From Bacteroidales bacterium UBA4293 (GTDB lineage Bacteria; Bacteroidota; Bacteroidia; Bacteroidales; Bacteroidaceae), in NCBI GenBank assembly GCA_002395835.1, contig DGVD01000018.1, positions 186,001 to 250,000 on the forward strand: a stretch of 64,000 bases of DNA, written 5' to 3'. Position 1 is the stretch's first letter. Each line of letters starts with the position of its first letter. Both the position numbers and the translations under genes were made by a program. Shown piece by piece: positions 25,002 to 34,518 of the stretch. Under the pieces are notes generated by a model that saw nothing but the letters and a program-made list of their open reading frames with translations, did not search any database and had not been told where the DNA came from.

Positions 25002-27341
25002 TTACTCTATTTCAAATTCACCATTCAAACGGATGTCATTCGATGCAGCACCTATCATGACTTTAAACTTACCAGGTTCCACTACTTGCTGCATTTGCAT
25101 ATTATAAAGTGACAATTCCTCAAACCCTAAGTTGAAAGAGATCTCCTTGCTCTCACCTGCTTTCAAATGAATACGTTTGAACCCTTTCAATGCTTTATGC
25201 AATGGCTCTACCGAAGCAACCACATCATTTATATAAAGCTGAACCACTTCATCGCCATCTACATTACCAACGTTTTTCACCGTGCATTTCACCGTCTGAT
25301 AAACATCCATTCCATTGCCTGGAACGAGTTGCAAATCGGAATACTCAAACTTGGTATAACTCAAGCCGTAGCCGAAACTAAACAATGGATCAGCAGAGCT
25401 ATCTACATAATTGTGAGATGGATGCTTACTGTAATGAACTGGTAATTGTCCTACATTACGTGGTATACCTACCGGCAAACGACCTGCTGGGTTATAATCA
25501 CCAAACAAAACATCTGCTATGGCTTGCCCACCTTGTTCTCCTGGATACCAAGCTGTAAGCAAAGCATTTGCCTGCTCGGATGCCAAATTCATATTCAAAG
25601 GACGGCCTTGAATATAAACAACAACTAACTTAACTCCGGAATCCAACAATGCTTTCATGAGTTTCTCCTGATCACCCATCAAATGTAGATCTGCTCTGTC
25701 ATAGCCTTCGCCACATTCCATATCTGCAATCGCATTCTTATTTACAATAGCAGCACCTGTGGAGAGATAAGTAGTTTCAAAATCACGAGCTGATGATCCA
25801 CCTACAACTAATATAGTAACATCGGCAGCCTTTGCAGCAGCTACAGCTTCCTTAATTTGACTTTGAGTGGTATCTCTTACTGCACAACCCTTAACATAGG
25901 TAACCTGAGCCTTAGGCAACAAATTCTTTACACCATCAAGAACTGTGGTCAATTCCTTTCTATCCTGAGGTGCCGTATAGTCGCCTAGCTGATTATACAT
26001 CATATCTGCATTTGGCCCTATCACAGCCACCCTTTTTAAATTTTTACTCAATGGAAGTAAACCATCATTCTTTAAAAGAACCACACCTTCACGAGCCACT
26101 TGTCTAGCCAGTTCCTTGTGTTCCTTAGAACGTACCACTTTAGCAGCTACATTAGGATCCACATATGGATTTTCAAACAAACCCATCTGAAACTTAAGCC
26201 GAAGCACGTTCCTCACTGCTCGGTCTAAATCTTCCATGGTAATCTTTCCTTCTTGTAGCTTCTTTTCTAGATTTGGTCCATAAGAATTCCCCTCTAAATC
26301 GAAATCCACACCTGCCTTTAGAGCCAGCACACCTGCCTCACCCCAATCTTCTGCAACATGATGAGTAGAAGCTATACCTTCTATACTTTGCAAATCTGAA
26401 AAAACGGCTCCCTTGAAACCCCATTGATTGCGAAGTACATCAGTCAAAAGATACTTATTTGCAGTACAAGGCACACCATCAATGGAATTATAGGATGTCA
26501 TAATAGATGCAACACCAGCCTTGACTGCACGCTTAAACTGCGGCAACAATTCGCTGAACAATGTGCGTTGGCCCACATTAGCCTGTTCACCATTCAAACC
26601 ACCTTCAGGAATTCCATAGGCTGCAAAATGTTTCAATGTGGAATAAACGTGCTTCCCGTCTTTATAATCCTGGCCTTGCATTCCCTTGACCATTGCAGTA
26701 CCCAGAATACCTGTCAGTACAGGATCCTCTCCAAAAGTTTCCTCCATTCGGCTCCATCTAGGTTCACGGGCAATATCCAACACAGGTCCATATCCCACAT
26801 GTGCACCCTGTGCACGAACTTCCAAACCGATGGCCTCACCCATCTTTTGTATCAGTTCTTCATCAAAGGTTGAAGCCTGGCTCAATGCCGTAGGAAAGAC
26901 TGTGGCACCAATAGCCATATGACCATGGGGCGCTTCCTCTGCAAAAAGAATAGGGATGCCTAATCTTGTCTTCTCTACAGCATACTTCTGTAAAGCATTC
27001 AAGGCTTCTGCTGCCAATTTGGGATTTAAACCTGTTGTCAAAGTTTTTTGTGTCCAAGGATCAGCACGTAAGACAGCCCAAAAAGAGCCAATAGGCATCT
27101 GAATCATACGTTTAATATAAGTATCAGAGATACCAACTTTACCTTTGTCGGATTTTGTATACATTGGCCAACCTAATGGGCACAATAGCTGCCCCACCTT
27201 CTCATTGACAGTCATTCTGCCCAAAAGATCATTGACACGGTCTTCTATTGGGGCTTTTGCATTCTTATATAGGGGCTGCTGTGCTCGGGCAGAAACTGCA
27301 AAAAATAGCACTGAAGTTATAGCTACAATTCTTATCTTCAT
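25002..27341 (-). CDS. Beta-glycosidase, GH3
   Basis: 779 residues from ATG 27341; a GTG at 27347 overlaps the GH29 stop and could be used instead. Signal peptide KIRIVAITSVLFFAVSARAQ. Two-domain GH3: barrel with RLGIPILFAEEAPHGHMAIG and nucleophile Asp316 in KGAVFSDLQSIEG, then the alpha/beta sandwich (GVVLLKNDGLLPLSKN, KLVVVYIQGRPLNMN) and a C-terminal FnIII-like domain (FSFGYGLSYTKFEYSDLQL). The layout is that of beta-glucosidase/xylosidase GH3s, not of single-domain beta-N-acetylglucosaminidases. Its target in an N-glycan cluster is unclear; a beta-linked xylose, glucose or GlcNAc are candidates. Confidence 0.92.
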   Translation of the reverse strand: MKIRIVAITSVLFFAVSARAQQPLYKNAKAPIEDRVNDLLGRMTVNEKVGQLLCPLGWPMYTKSDKGKVGISDTYIKRMIQMPIGSFWAVLRADPWTQKTLTTGLNPKLAAEALNALQKYAVEKTRLGIPILFAEEAPHGHMAIGATVFPTALSQASTFDEELIQKMGEAIGLEVRAQGAHVGYGPVLDIAREPRWSRMEETFGEDPVLTGILGTAMVKGMQGQDYKDGKHVYSTLKHFAAYGIPEGGLNGEQANVGQRTLFSELLPQFKRAVKAGVASIMTSYNSIDGVPCTANKYLLTDVLRNQWGFKGAVFSDLQSIEGIASTHHVAEDWGEAGVLALKAGVDFDLEGNSYGPNLEKKLQEGKITMEDLDRAVRNVLRLKFQMGLFENPYVDPNVAAKVVRSKEHKELARQVAREGVVLLKNDGLLPLSKNLKRVAVIGPNADMMYNQLGDYTAPQDRKELTTVLDGVKNLLPKAQVTYVKGCAVRDTTQSQIKEAVAAAKAADVTILVVGGSSARDFETTYLSTGAAIVNKNAIADMECGEGYDRADLHLMGDQEKLMKALLDSGVKLVVVYIQGRPLNMNLASEQANALLTAWYPGEQGGQAIADVLFGDYNPAGRLPVGIPRNVGQLPVHYSKHPSHNYVDSSADPLFSFGYGLSYTKFEYSDLQLVPGNGMDVYQTVKCTVKNVGNVDGDEVVQLYINDVVASVEPLHKALKGFKRIHLKAGESKEISFNLGFEELSLYNMQMQQVVEPGKFKVMIGAASNDIRLNGEFEIE

Positions 27342-27343
27342 TT

Positions 27344-28726
27344 TCACTTGACTACAAATTTAATTGCTACACCATTAGTGGTAACCGCATTGGACGGAAG
27401 AATCACTGTGGTCTTGTCTCCTACAGTCTTCCATTTCAAGGACTTCTTAGTTGCCAAGTTAATCAACTTGCTTCCTTTCTTTGGAGCATTACCAGTCCAT
27501 TCTATGGTAGCAGGTATTCCATTCTTATCGTCACGGGGTACAATAGCATATAAGGTTTTACCATCCTTATTGGCTGTAAAGAATACAGTCTTATCCTCAT
27601 TCTGGTAAATAGGAGTCGTTACAGTAGCATAGATAGCTTCACCATTCAAACGCAACCAAGAACCTATTTCTTCCAATTTTTCTACTGCTTTGTCTTCAAT
27701 TAAGCCTTCAGGGGTAGGACCGACACCCAACAATAGAGAACCACCTTTAGCTACAATCTCAGACAAGATAGAAATAACTTTTCCTGCGCTCTTGAAAACA
27801 GGACGCCTTGTCCATCCCCAGTCGTGAGTCAAAGTTATACAACTTTCCCATGGATTGTTAATCTGATGATCGGGTATGGTCTGTTCTGGTGTCTGATAGT
27901 TTTCAAACTCACCAGGACAAGAGCGCTCCACAACAATCAGACCAGGCTGTGCTTCACGAGCCATCTTTACAATTTCACCCAACTTAATATCCTCTCTAGG
28001 TGCAGTACACCATCCACCATCCAACCAGAACAAGTCGATGTTACCATAATTATGCATCAACTCATAAGATTGATTATAAACATACTGCTGATATTTTGCC
28101 CAACGTTCAGGATAGTCTTCTATCTTATAATTGTGGAACCGATTTGGAGTGGCTTTCACTGGCCACCAATAGTATTCAGAATGCCAATCTGGTTTTGAGA
28201 AATAAAGACCAGCCATCAGACCCTCAGCACGATACGCATCCATGATATATTTAAGTACATCATTCTTCGGATTACCCTTGAATCCGCTGTTCATCACACT
28301 ATAATCTGTGGTTTTGGTATCCCACATACAGAAACCGTCATGATGTTTGGTAGTAAACACCACATATTTCATACCAGCATCCTTTGAGACTTTAGCCCAT
28401 TGCTCTGGATTAAACTTGGTAGGATTAAATTCCTTGCTCAATCCCCAATACCACAGTTTTTCCTCTTCATAAGTCCTGGTTGTATCTGGAGTAATCCAAT
28501 CTTCAGATGTAATCTGCCAAGACTCTACCATTCCAGGAACAGAATAAACACCCCAATGGAGAATAACACCAAACTTCAAATCTTGCCATTTTTTAAGTTT
28601 CTCTACAACTTTCTCACCATCAGGCCATCTGTAATCTTTGGATGCTTCGTGTACAAATGACTGTGCACAGACATTCAAAGCTAGGCCTAACCCCATAAAA
28701 AAAGGAAGTATCTTGTTAAGTCTCAT
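27344..28726 (-). CDS. Alpha-L-fucosidase, GH29 (second copy type)
   Basis: 460 residues. Signal peptide MRLNKILPFFMGLGLALNVCAQ. GH29 motifs: WQDLKFGVILHWGVYSVPGM, MKYVVFTTKHHDGFCMWDTK, GLYFSKPDWHSEYYW and DLFWLDGGWC with Asp236 as likely nucleophile. It differs clearly from the other GH29 at 18608-19969 (for example LDGGW against FDGDW), so the two probably cleave different fucose linkages. It is the second gene after PNGase F, 18 bp downstream, and its stop overlaps a possible GTG start of GH3. Confidence 0.93.
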   Translation of the reverse strand: MRLNKILPFFMGLGLALNVCAQSFVHEASKDYRWPDGEKVVEKLKKWQDLKFGVILHWGVYSVPGMVESWQITSEDWITPDTTRTYEEEKLWYWGLSKEFNPTKFNPEQWAKVSKDAGMKYVVFTTKHHDGFCMWDTKTTDYSVMNSGFKGNPKNDVLKYIMDAYRAEGLMAGLYFSKPDWHSEYYWWPVKATPNRFHNYKIEDYPERWAKYQQYVYNQSYELMHNYGNIDLFWLDGGWCTAPREDIKLGEIVKMAREAQPGLIVVERSCPGEFENYQTPEQTIPDHQINNPWESCITLTHDWGWTRRPVFKSAGKVISILSEIVAKGGSLLLGVGPTPEGLIEDKAVEKLEEIGSWLRLNGEAIYATVTTPIYQNEDKTVFFTANKDGKTLYAIVPRDDKNGIPATIEWTGNAPKKGSKLINLATKKSLKWKTVGDKTTVILPSNAVTTNGVAIKFVVK

Positions 28727-28744
28727 TAATATATAGTTTTTAGG

Positions 28745-30481
28745 TTAATATACTAATGTGCCGCTCAAGCACCAATAACTGATTGAATTACCTTCTGGTC
28801 CTCCTTGAGGAATCTCTACAGTTATAGTATGTTCTCCAGGTTCCAAATCACCTAGATAAATGTATTCAGGATTAGTCACCGTTGCAGGGCACCAGTTAGA
28901 ACGACTTAAGTCAGAAGAACTTGTACCATTGGAGAAATTTCCTGAGCAAGGATTCCAGTTCCTATAAGTGCCACAATCATCACGCCATGGTATAAAGGAG
29001 ATGACTTTCTGCCCATCTAAATAAATGGTATTGATCTTTTGATTGAATTCATCACCATTGCCCCAACCTCCATGACCTGTGGTTATATAATAGAGCATGG
29101 CATTGTCTATATGCTCTTTCACTGTGAACTTTGCATTCAACTTATCATCCTTCATAAAGACTGGATATGGCTGACCTGCCTGTTCCAAGTAATTTACCGT
29201 ATTGAAAAGTGGCATTGTAGTATGAGGTCTCCGTTCTCCTTCAGGATGGAAAGATAAAGTCAAAGACACCTTATGGCCCTTATTATCCCAATTGCCAATG
29301 TAAGCACCAACCCAGACTTCACCTTTCAAATGATCTGCCATTGTTGTTACCTCGGTCTTATAGGTTACAGAATCCACCCACTCATGTCCTTTTACTTTCC
29401 GTCCGTTATTGTAAGCACGAACCCCAAAACCTGTAAAGAAACGCATTATTTCCAGAGGAGCCTCATAAACCGGAGTGGAAACTAGGCCATGATATTCCAC
29501 TCCATCATTGGCCTTGAAAGAAGGAACACTGTTCAAATCACGCATAGCATCCAGGAAACTCTGTTCCTTGTTCGTTGGAATTACAAATACTGAACCTGTA
29601 CGGTCATAGGCATCTCCATCGGAATACTGAACCACTTCACAGTATATTTCTCTATCCTTCACATAGTCGGGCAGCTTAACCTTCTTCAAGATGATGGTTC
29701 CTCCACCAGCACGATAGAGAACGTTGCTCTCCAACTTGCCTTCTGGCAGTTTGTCATTGGTAAAACTAATGCGATCTTGGTCAAATACCTTTACGTTGAT
29801 CACATTGGCATTATTGATTTCCCACTGATAATCATCATAGCTCATAACCTCCCCCATTGTTTCTGGAAGAAGCTGAGCTGTTTCTTTCATAGCAACAATA
29901 CCAGTAGCTTCCTGCACGCTATCACCATTGCGAACTATCTTTAACACCAAGCCATCAGGAACACCCACTCCTGACTGAGGAGTACCTTTAAATGGAATAT
30001 CCTGTGTATAAGAAATATCTATTGTATTCGAATTGACTATGGCACGAATTATCTTGCACTTCAAGCCTAAAATGGTTTCCTCGCCAACCTCTTTTTGGAA
30101 CCCTTTACCGATAGCAAATGGAGTAATAGAAGAAATCACCTTACCGCTGGGCAGTTCACATACCCGGTAAGTTTCATTCTTACCGTAATCCATATAGTTA
30201 AAAGTTTGAGGCTGTTTTAAAACGGGACGTTCTGGGTCTTGAGCAGGACGGGCGTCTGGATTACCTTGGCGCTCTACAGGTATATGAGTCAACGCTACTT
30301 GGTCACCACTTATCTTCATAAGCATGCCACCAGGGCTAACGTGACCTTTGTAACTAGATTGAAAAGTAACTTCTATGCCTTTTGCATTCTTTACTTTCTT
30401 TGCAATATTCAGTTTCTGTGCAAAAACAGCAGATGAGAATAAAAAGCAAGCAAAAATGGCTATTACAGATTTTAGGTTCAT
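28745..30481 (-). CDS. Peptide-N-glycosidase F (PNGase F), long form
   Basis: 578 residues. Signal peptide MNLKSVIAIFACFLFSSAVFA. An N-terminal ~200-residue domain absent from the 314-residue Flavobacterium enzyme comes first, as in PNGase F-II with its N-terminal bowl-like domain. The two jelly-roll domains follow: the first with QYSDGDAYDRTGSVFVIP, where Asp293 corresponds to catalytic Asp60; the second with IGNWDNKGHKVSLTLSFHPE, MLYYITTGHGGWGNGDEFNQ and FIPWRDDCGTYRNW. It hydrolyses the Asn-GlcNAc amide bond, freeing whole N-glycans. It is first in its operon, right after a consensus promoter. Confidence 0.94.
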   Translation of the reverse strand: MNLKSVIAIFACFLFSSAVFAQKLNIAKKVKNAKGIEVTFQSSYKGHVSPGGMLMKISGDQVALTHIPVERQGNPDARPAQDPERPVLKQPQTFNYMDYGKNETYRVCELPSGKVISSITPFAIGKGFQKEVGEETILGLKCKIIRAIVNSNTIDISYTQDIPFKGTPQSGVGVPDGLVLKIVRNGDSVQEATGIVAMKETAQLLPETMGEVMSYDDYQWEINNANVINVKVFDQDRISFTNDKLPEGKLESNVLYRAGGGTIILKKVKLPDYVKDREIYCEVVQYSDGDAYDRTGSVFVIPTNKEQSFLDAMRDLNSVPSFKANDGVEYHGLVSTPVYEAPLEIMRFFTGFGVRAYNNGRKVKGHEWVDSVTYKTEVTTMADHLKGEVWVGAYIGNWDNKGHKVSLTLSFHPEGERRPHTTMPLFNTVNYLEQAGQPYPVFMKDDKLNAKFTVKEHIDNAMLYYITTGHGGWGNGDEFNQKINTIYLDGQKVISFIPWRDDCGTYRNWNPCSGNFSNGTSSSDLSRSNWCPATVTNPEYIYLGDLEPGEHTITVEIPQGGPEGNSISYWCLSGTLVY

Positions 30482-30509
30482 ATTTTAGGATACAATATTG
30501 TTTAGTATG

Positions 30510-30540
30510 CAAAAATAAAAACCTTTTTCCAATTTTCAAA
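30510..30540 (-). promoter_or_regulatory. Promoter of the PNGase F operon
   Basis: Minus strand: -33 TTTG (30537-30540), 19-bp spacer, -7 TATTTTTG (30510-30517). Predicted start near 30503, about 22 nt before the ATG. It makes the PNGase F cluster independent of the operon upstream that ends with the YitT gene. Confidence 0.83.
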
Positions 30541-30557
30541 AGAAAATTCTTTGTTTT

Positions 30558-31469
30558 TTACTTCACTTTAATCCTGTCAAAACCGTTTCCGTAAACACCA
30601 TTTACATTCGCTTGAGACACGAAAGCCATGGGGTCTGTATCCTTAATTAGCCGGAATACCTGAGTAGCTTCACGTTTTCTAGTAAGGACGAACAGCAACT
30701 TAACAGGACGCCCTGAATAAAATCCGGTTCCATCTATAACGGTGCAGCCACGATGAGTAGGCATCGCATTGATAAGCCTGGCTATTTCCTCATATTTCTC
30801 ACTGATAATGAAAAATTGAACAGATTGGGTACTTCGATTCACTACGAAATCAAGCATCAAACTGGTAACAACTAAAACCACATAGCCATAAAAGACATTC
30901 TCCGTATGAGAAACTACAAAATAGCTGCAGGAAACAATGATGACATCCAAATAGAGTCCGACCCTGCCCAAAGAGATATCCCGGTACTTGTTGATGATGG
31001 CAGCTATAATATCCGTACCGCCCAAACTTCCATTGTTAGAAAAGGCAACACCTATACCGGCTCCACAAAAGGCACCTCCCAAGATGGCCGAAGCGAAGGG
31101 GTCTATATCTAGATTGAAATGGTAATCATTCACAAGATTCTGGATAATGGGAAGAACCAATGTCATCATGATACAAGCAAAAATGGTTTTCACACTGAAC
31201 TTCCAGCCTAAAACAATTACAGAGAGAATAAGCAGTATTCCATTAATGGTAAAATAAGTATACTGGACAGGTATCCCTGTGGCATAATAAACTACACTAG
31301 ATATACCTGGCACACCTCCACCTGTAATTTCAATGGGCAATTCAAAAATTGTCCAACCTACGGCATACATTAAAATGCCTATTGCTACAAATAGGTAATC
31401 ATGTATCTCTCGGAGAATCTGTTTTTTTCTAGGCACTGGAGGTGATGGTCTTCCTGATATCGTTTCCAT
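30558..31469 (-). CDS. YitT family membrane protein
   Basis: 303 residues. About five to six transmembrane segments (residues ~25-200), with the family pattern FELPIEITGGGVPGISSVVY and GAFCGAGIGVAFSNNGSLGGTDIIAA, then a cytoplasmic DUF2179 domain (FFIISEKYEEIARLINAMPTHRGCTVIDG). Function of YitT proteins is not established; transport or signalling has been suggested. It is the last gene of a four-gene operon starting at 35175, 12 bp after the DUF6057-like gene. Confidence 0.9.
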   Translation of the reverse strand: METISGRPSPPVPRKKQILREIHDYLFVAIGILMYAVGWTIFELPIEITGGGVPGISSVVYYATGIPVQYTYFTINGILLILSVIVLGWKFSVKTIFACIMMTLVLPIIQNLVNDYHFNLDIDPFASAILGGAFCGAGIGVAFSNNGSLGGTDIIAAIINKYRDISLGRVGLYLDVIIVSCSYFVVSHTENVFYGYVVLVVTSLMLDFVVNRSTQSVQFFIISEKYEEIARLINAMPTHRGCTVIDGTGFYSGRPVKLLFVLTRKREATQVFRLIKDTDPMAFVSQANVNGVYGNGFDRIKVK

Positions 31470-31481
31470 AGTATCAAATAA

Positions 31482-32969
31482 TTAGTTTACAGCCGTAACA
31501 AATCCATCTTGCACTGCTCTATTCCGGTTTCCAAAGTAGTAATAATACAAAAAAGAATTGCCCCACTTCTCATAGAGGGCTTCATATACTTCCGACGTGT
31601 CTTCCTGTTCCAAATAAGGTGATGCCTCATTGGCAAAAGATGACACTCTTATTTTCATCATGTCTGAAATCTCAGGGAACTGTTGCAAAATTTCCGGCCT
31701 TTTCGCAGAAGCAACCACTAAGGCCTCTTGTACATAAGTAGGTAAAGCCTCTATCTGTTTCAAGTATGCAGCTCGAAAAATCACGTTATCAAGGTCTTTG
31801 CAATATAATGCAGCAGCCATAGATGCTTTCAGGGTTTCTGGTGTAGCTCTTCTAACTCCTAAGTTGAACCCTATATAACAAGGCCGTGCATAATCATTCT
31901 CAAATCCATCCTCAAAAGAAACTTGCTGGAGTATACGCACCATCGTTGGGTCTTCCGCAGTGAGCTGAGGATTCTCCAAACGTCGTTCCCACGTTTCTAC
32001 GAATTCATGCTGAAAAGGCATCTTATCCAAGAATGCCAGATAACGACTGCAAAGAGCATCCTCCTGCTGCAAGGCAGAACAGATAATCATCATCTTCAAG
32101 AAACGCAATCTGGGTCCTTCTACCACTTGCTGGCACAAAGCATAGTGGTATGCTGGTTGGGGCAAGCAGGAAAACAAATTACACTCTGCCGTGAAATTTT
32201 CACTTTCATCCAGTCCGTCCTTGTCATCCAATTTTGTAGGAGGAAAATCGTAATCAATCTCAAACATCTTTTCCAACAATTGTCCCTTCTGATTCAAGGC
32301 TATAGCATGGAAAGCTGCTATACTTTTATCGGGGTTCTTGGCTTTCAACGCATCCTCTATCATGCCATCCCAATCAGCTATGAGCAACTTGTTCTGCATG
32401 TCACAACTCAAAATTAGATTCTGCCTGTAAATCCAAGCTCCTACATTCAAAAGAACCAGAATCAGAATCGGACATAGCAATCCTACGGGCCACTTGAATG
32501 ATTTTTCTGCAGATATTTTCTTTTTAAAGAATAGACTTATAACAAGAGCCAAAATTCCTGTCAACAGCAAAAAGACATAGATGTAAAAGACCACCTTTGA
32601 TGGTTCACTTCGCATAAATAGATTATATCCACGGGATACAGCCCATATCAAAATACAGGCTGGAAGTAACGCCCCAATACCATACCACTTGGAAGACACA
32701 CGAAGAGTCCGATCGGTAAACCAGGTCAGTAGTGTCAGTAAAATGGCTAGATAGATACCTCCTATCCACTGATTCTGCAGAGGAAGCATAAGGAATCGGG
32801 ATATCCAGTAAAGTGTCCCTAAAGGCTCACGCAAGACGAATGCCATGGCCTCCGAATCAAAGGCAAAATAATTCTCCTGGGAAAGATAAAGGAATACAGG
32901 TCCATATATGCCACAGCAAAAAACGGTGAACAGAACCAGGCAAATTAGATATGGGATAAACTTCTTCAT
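31482..32969 (-). CDS. DUF6057-like polytopic membrane protein with helical C-terminal domain
   Basis: 495 residues. The N-terminal ~190 residues hold about five hydrophobic segments (IPYLICLVLFTVFCCGIYG, WIGGIYLAILLTLLTWF, GALLPACILIWAVSRGY, VFYIYVFLLLTGILALVISLFF, LLCPILILVLLNVGAWIY). The rest (~200-495) is soluble and helix-rich with TPR-like spacing (CDMQNKLLIADWDGMIEDAL ... KSIAAFHAIALNQKGQLLEK), probably periplasmic. This arrangement resembles DUF6057 proteins found in Bacteroidetes polysaccharide loci. The gene lies 9 bp after the beta-propeller lipoprotein. Function unknown. Confidence 0.75.
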   Translation of the reverse strand: MKKFIPYLICLVLFTVFCCGIYGPVFLYLSQENYFAFDSEAMAFVLREPLGTLYWISRFLMLPLQNQWIGGIYLAILLTLLTWFTDRTLRVSSKWYGIGALLPACILIWAVSRGYNLFMRSEPSKVVFYIYVFLLLTGILALVISLFFKKKISAEKSFKWPVGLLCPILILVLLNVGAWIYRQNLILSCDMQNKLLIADWDGMIEDALKAKNPDKSIAAFHAIALNQKGQLLEKMFEIDYDFPPTKLDDKDGLDESENFTAECNLFSCLPQPAYHYALCQQVVEGPRLRFLKMMIICSALQQEDALCSRYLAFLDKMPFQHEFVETWERRLENPQLTAEDPTMVRILQQVSFEDGFENDYARPCYIGFNLGVRRATPETLKASMAAALYCKDLDNVIFRAAYLKQIEALPTYVQEALVVASAKRPEILQQFPEISDMMKIRVSSFANEASPYLEQEDTSEVYEALYEKWGNSFLYYYYFGNRNRAVQDGFVTAVN

Positions 32970-32978
32970 CTCTTTATT

Positions 32979-34505
32979 CTACTTATAAGATACTTTTCTA
33001 GCCTCCTCATCGGCATATATCACATCTCTGAGTTGAGAAGAATTTATCTGAATCGCATCCTTCGTCAGTTCTGGCACATTATAGCTTTTCAGTCTCATCA
33101 AGTTATTCTCAGGGTCTTCCTGTGGGAGCATGAAGGCTTTATAGCTATTTCCTTCCTGGTCGAAATAGGCAATGTATAGACGAGTGTAACTTCCATCATC
33201 TCTACGGCTTGAAAACACCATCCACCTGCCATTACTACTCCAGGAGTGGTAACTATCTACATCTGCAGAGTTTGTTTTCTCCAAGGGCCGTAATTCTTCC
33301 TTTTGGATATCCCATACATATAAGTCACTACTTTTATGCCAAATATGGAACTGGCCAAATTCTCCTAATGTGAGCAGAATATATCTGCCGTCAGGACTCA
33401 CCCTTGGTACAGAGACAGACAAACCACGTTGAGCACAATCGAGAACCATCTGAGGTTCTCCCCATGATTGGGTCGTTTCATCAAAATCAATCCTCATCAG
33501 ATTGTAACGAATGTCCTTATAATTCTCTCGGACCGCCAACTCTCTATGATGGGTATCCTTAGTATTCAAAGTGTCCAAAGCCTCCAGAGTGGCACTGCAA
33601 TAGTAAATACTCTTACCATCGGGGGTCCAGCAGGGGAAATTTTCCAACTCAGAGTTTGTCTTCAGTATATTGCTTACGGTATGATTCTCCACATCATAGA
33701 AAATCAAATCGCTTCCACTGTCTATCACTTCTGTTTTCTGCTTGTCACGAAGATGAAAGACCTGACTGGTCATATTAGATGAAAAGACAATCCAAGGTTT
33801 AGTGGGATGCCAAGATGGATAAACCGCATTACCCAATATGCTGTCATTGGTCATGATTCTCTTATCCGCTTTTCCGTTCAGCACAAAAACTGTTCCTCCA
33901 TGTTTCTCTCGCACATGAAACATAAAGTTCTGAGTGGAATTTTGCTGGAAATTATGACAGTTTACACAGTGATTGAAATCGCCCCCGGCACCGTTCTCAT
34001 AAATAGAAATTTCTTTGAAATTCGTCAGGTTGCGCTCATAAATGCCCATCTGACGATACAATTCATATCCAGGTTCTATAAGACGATAATTCAGATAAGG
34101 GTCAATTTCTTCTGAAGCTATAGTAAGCAAATAGGTGGGATACTTCACCCAATTACCATTATTCCTGACATAAAGAGTCACCTGAAGATTTCCTCCTGCA
34201 TTCTCTTTTAAGAGCGTATGCCAAGATGATTCATCGAATTGTAGTTTTCCTTTTTTACCAGCTGCAGCTAAAAGTGCCCTACCCTTTTCACCTTCTACGG
34301 AAATCACATATTGATCCCCTTCAGCCTGGGCTATTAAATTTAAAGGAGCTATGTTTACAGGAATGACAATATCCTTATAATCCGGATAAATGGGAGCCTC
34401 ATCGCTAACAGGCTGCGCATTTACCGGAACTTCTGCCCTGGGAGAACATGCACAAAGCATGAATAAGACGAAGAGCAAGGAATATATAACTCTAAACAAA
34501 GCCAT
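32979..34505 (-). CDS. TolB-like beta-propeller lipoprotein with CxxCH motif
   Basis: 508 residues. Lipoprotein signal MALFRVIYSLLFVLFMLCAC. Residues ~45-150 form an N-terminal beta-rich domain. Then comes NHCVNCHNFQQ, with Cys180, Cys183 and His184, a c-type heme attachment motif, and then WD40/PD40-type propeller repeats (NAVYPSWHPTKPWIVFSSN, LENFPCWTPDGKSIYYCSA, SVPRVSPDGRYILLTLG, SYHSWSSNGRWMVFSSRRDD). Such proteins are annotated as cytochrome c biogenesis or TolB-like in Bacteroidetes; whether heme is bound is not known. It is exported and probably works with the adjacent membrane protein and small exported protein. Confidence 0.8.
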   Translation of the reverse strand: MALFRVIYSLLFVLFMLCACSPRAEVPVNAQPVSDEAPIYPDYKDIVIPVNIAPLNLIAQAEGDQYVISVEGEKGRALLAAAGKKGKLQFDESSWHTLLKENAGGNLQVTLYVRNNGNWVKYPTYLLTIASEEIDPYLNYRLIEPGYELYRQMGIYERNLTNFKEISIYENGAGGDFNHCVNCHNFQQNSTQNFMFHVREKHGGTVFVLNGKADKRIMTNDSILGNAVYPSWHPTKPWIVFSSNMTSQVFHLRDKQKTEVIDSGSDLIFYDVENHTVSNILKTNSELENFPCWTPDGKSIYYCSATLEALDTLNTKDTHHRELAVRENYKDIRYNLMRIDFDETTQSWGEPQMVLDCAQRGLSVSVPRVSPDGRYILLTLGEFGQFHIWHKSSDLYVWDIQKEELRPLEKTNSADVDSYHSWSSNGRWMVFSSRRDDGSYTRLYIAYFDQEGNSYKAFMLPQEDPENNLMRLKSYNVPELTKDAIQINSSQLRDVIYADEEARKVSYK

Positions 34506-34518
34506 TTTCTACTTCTAG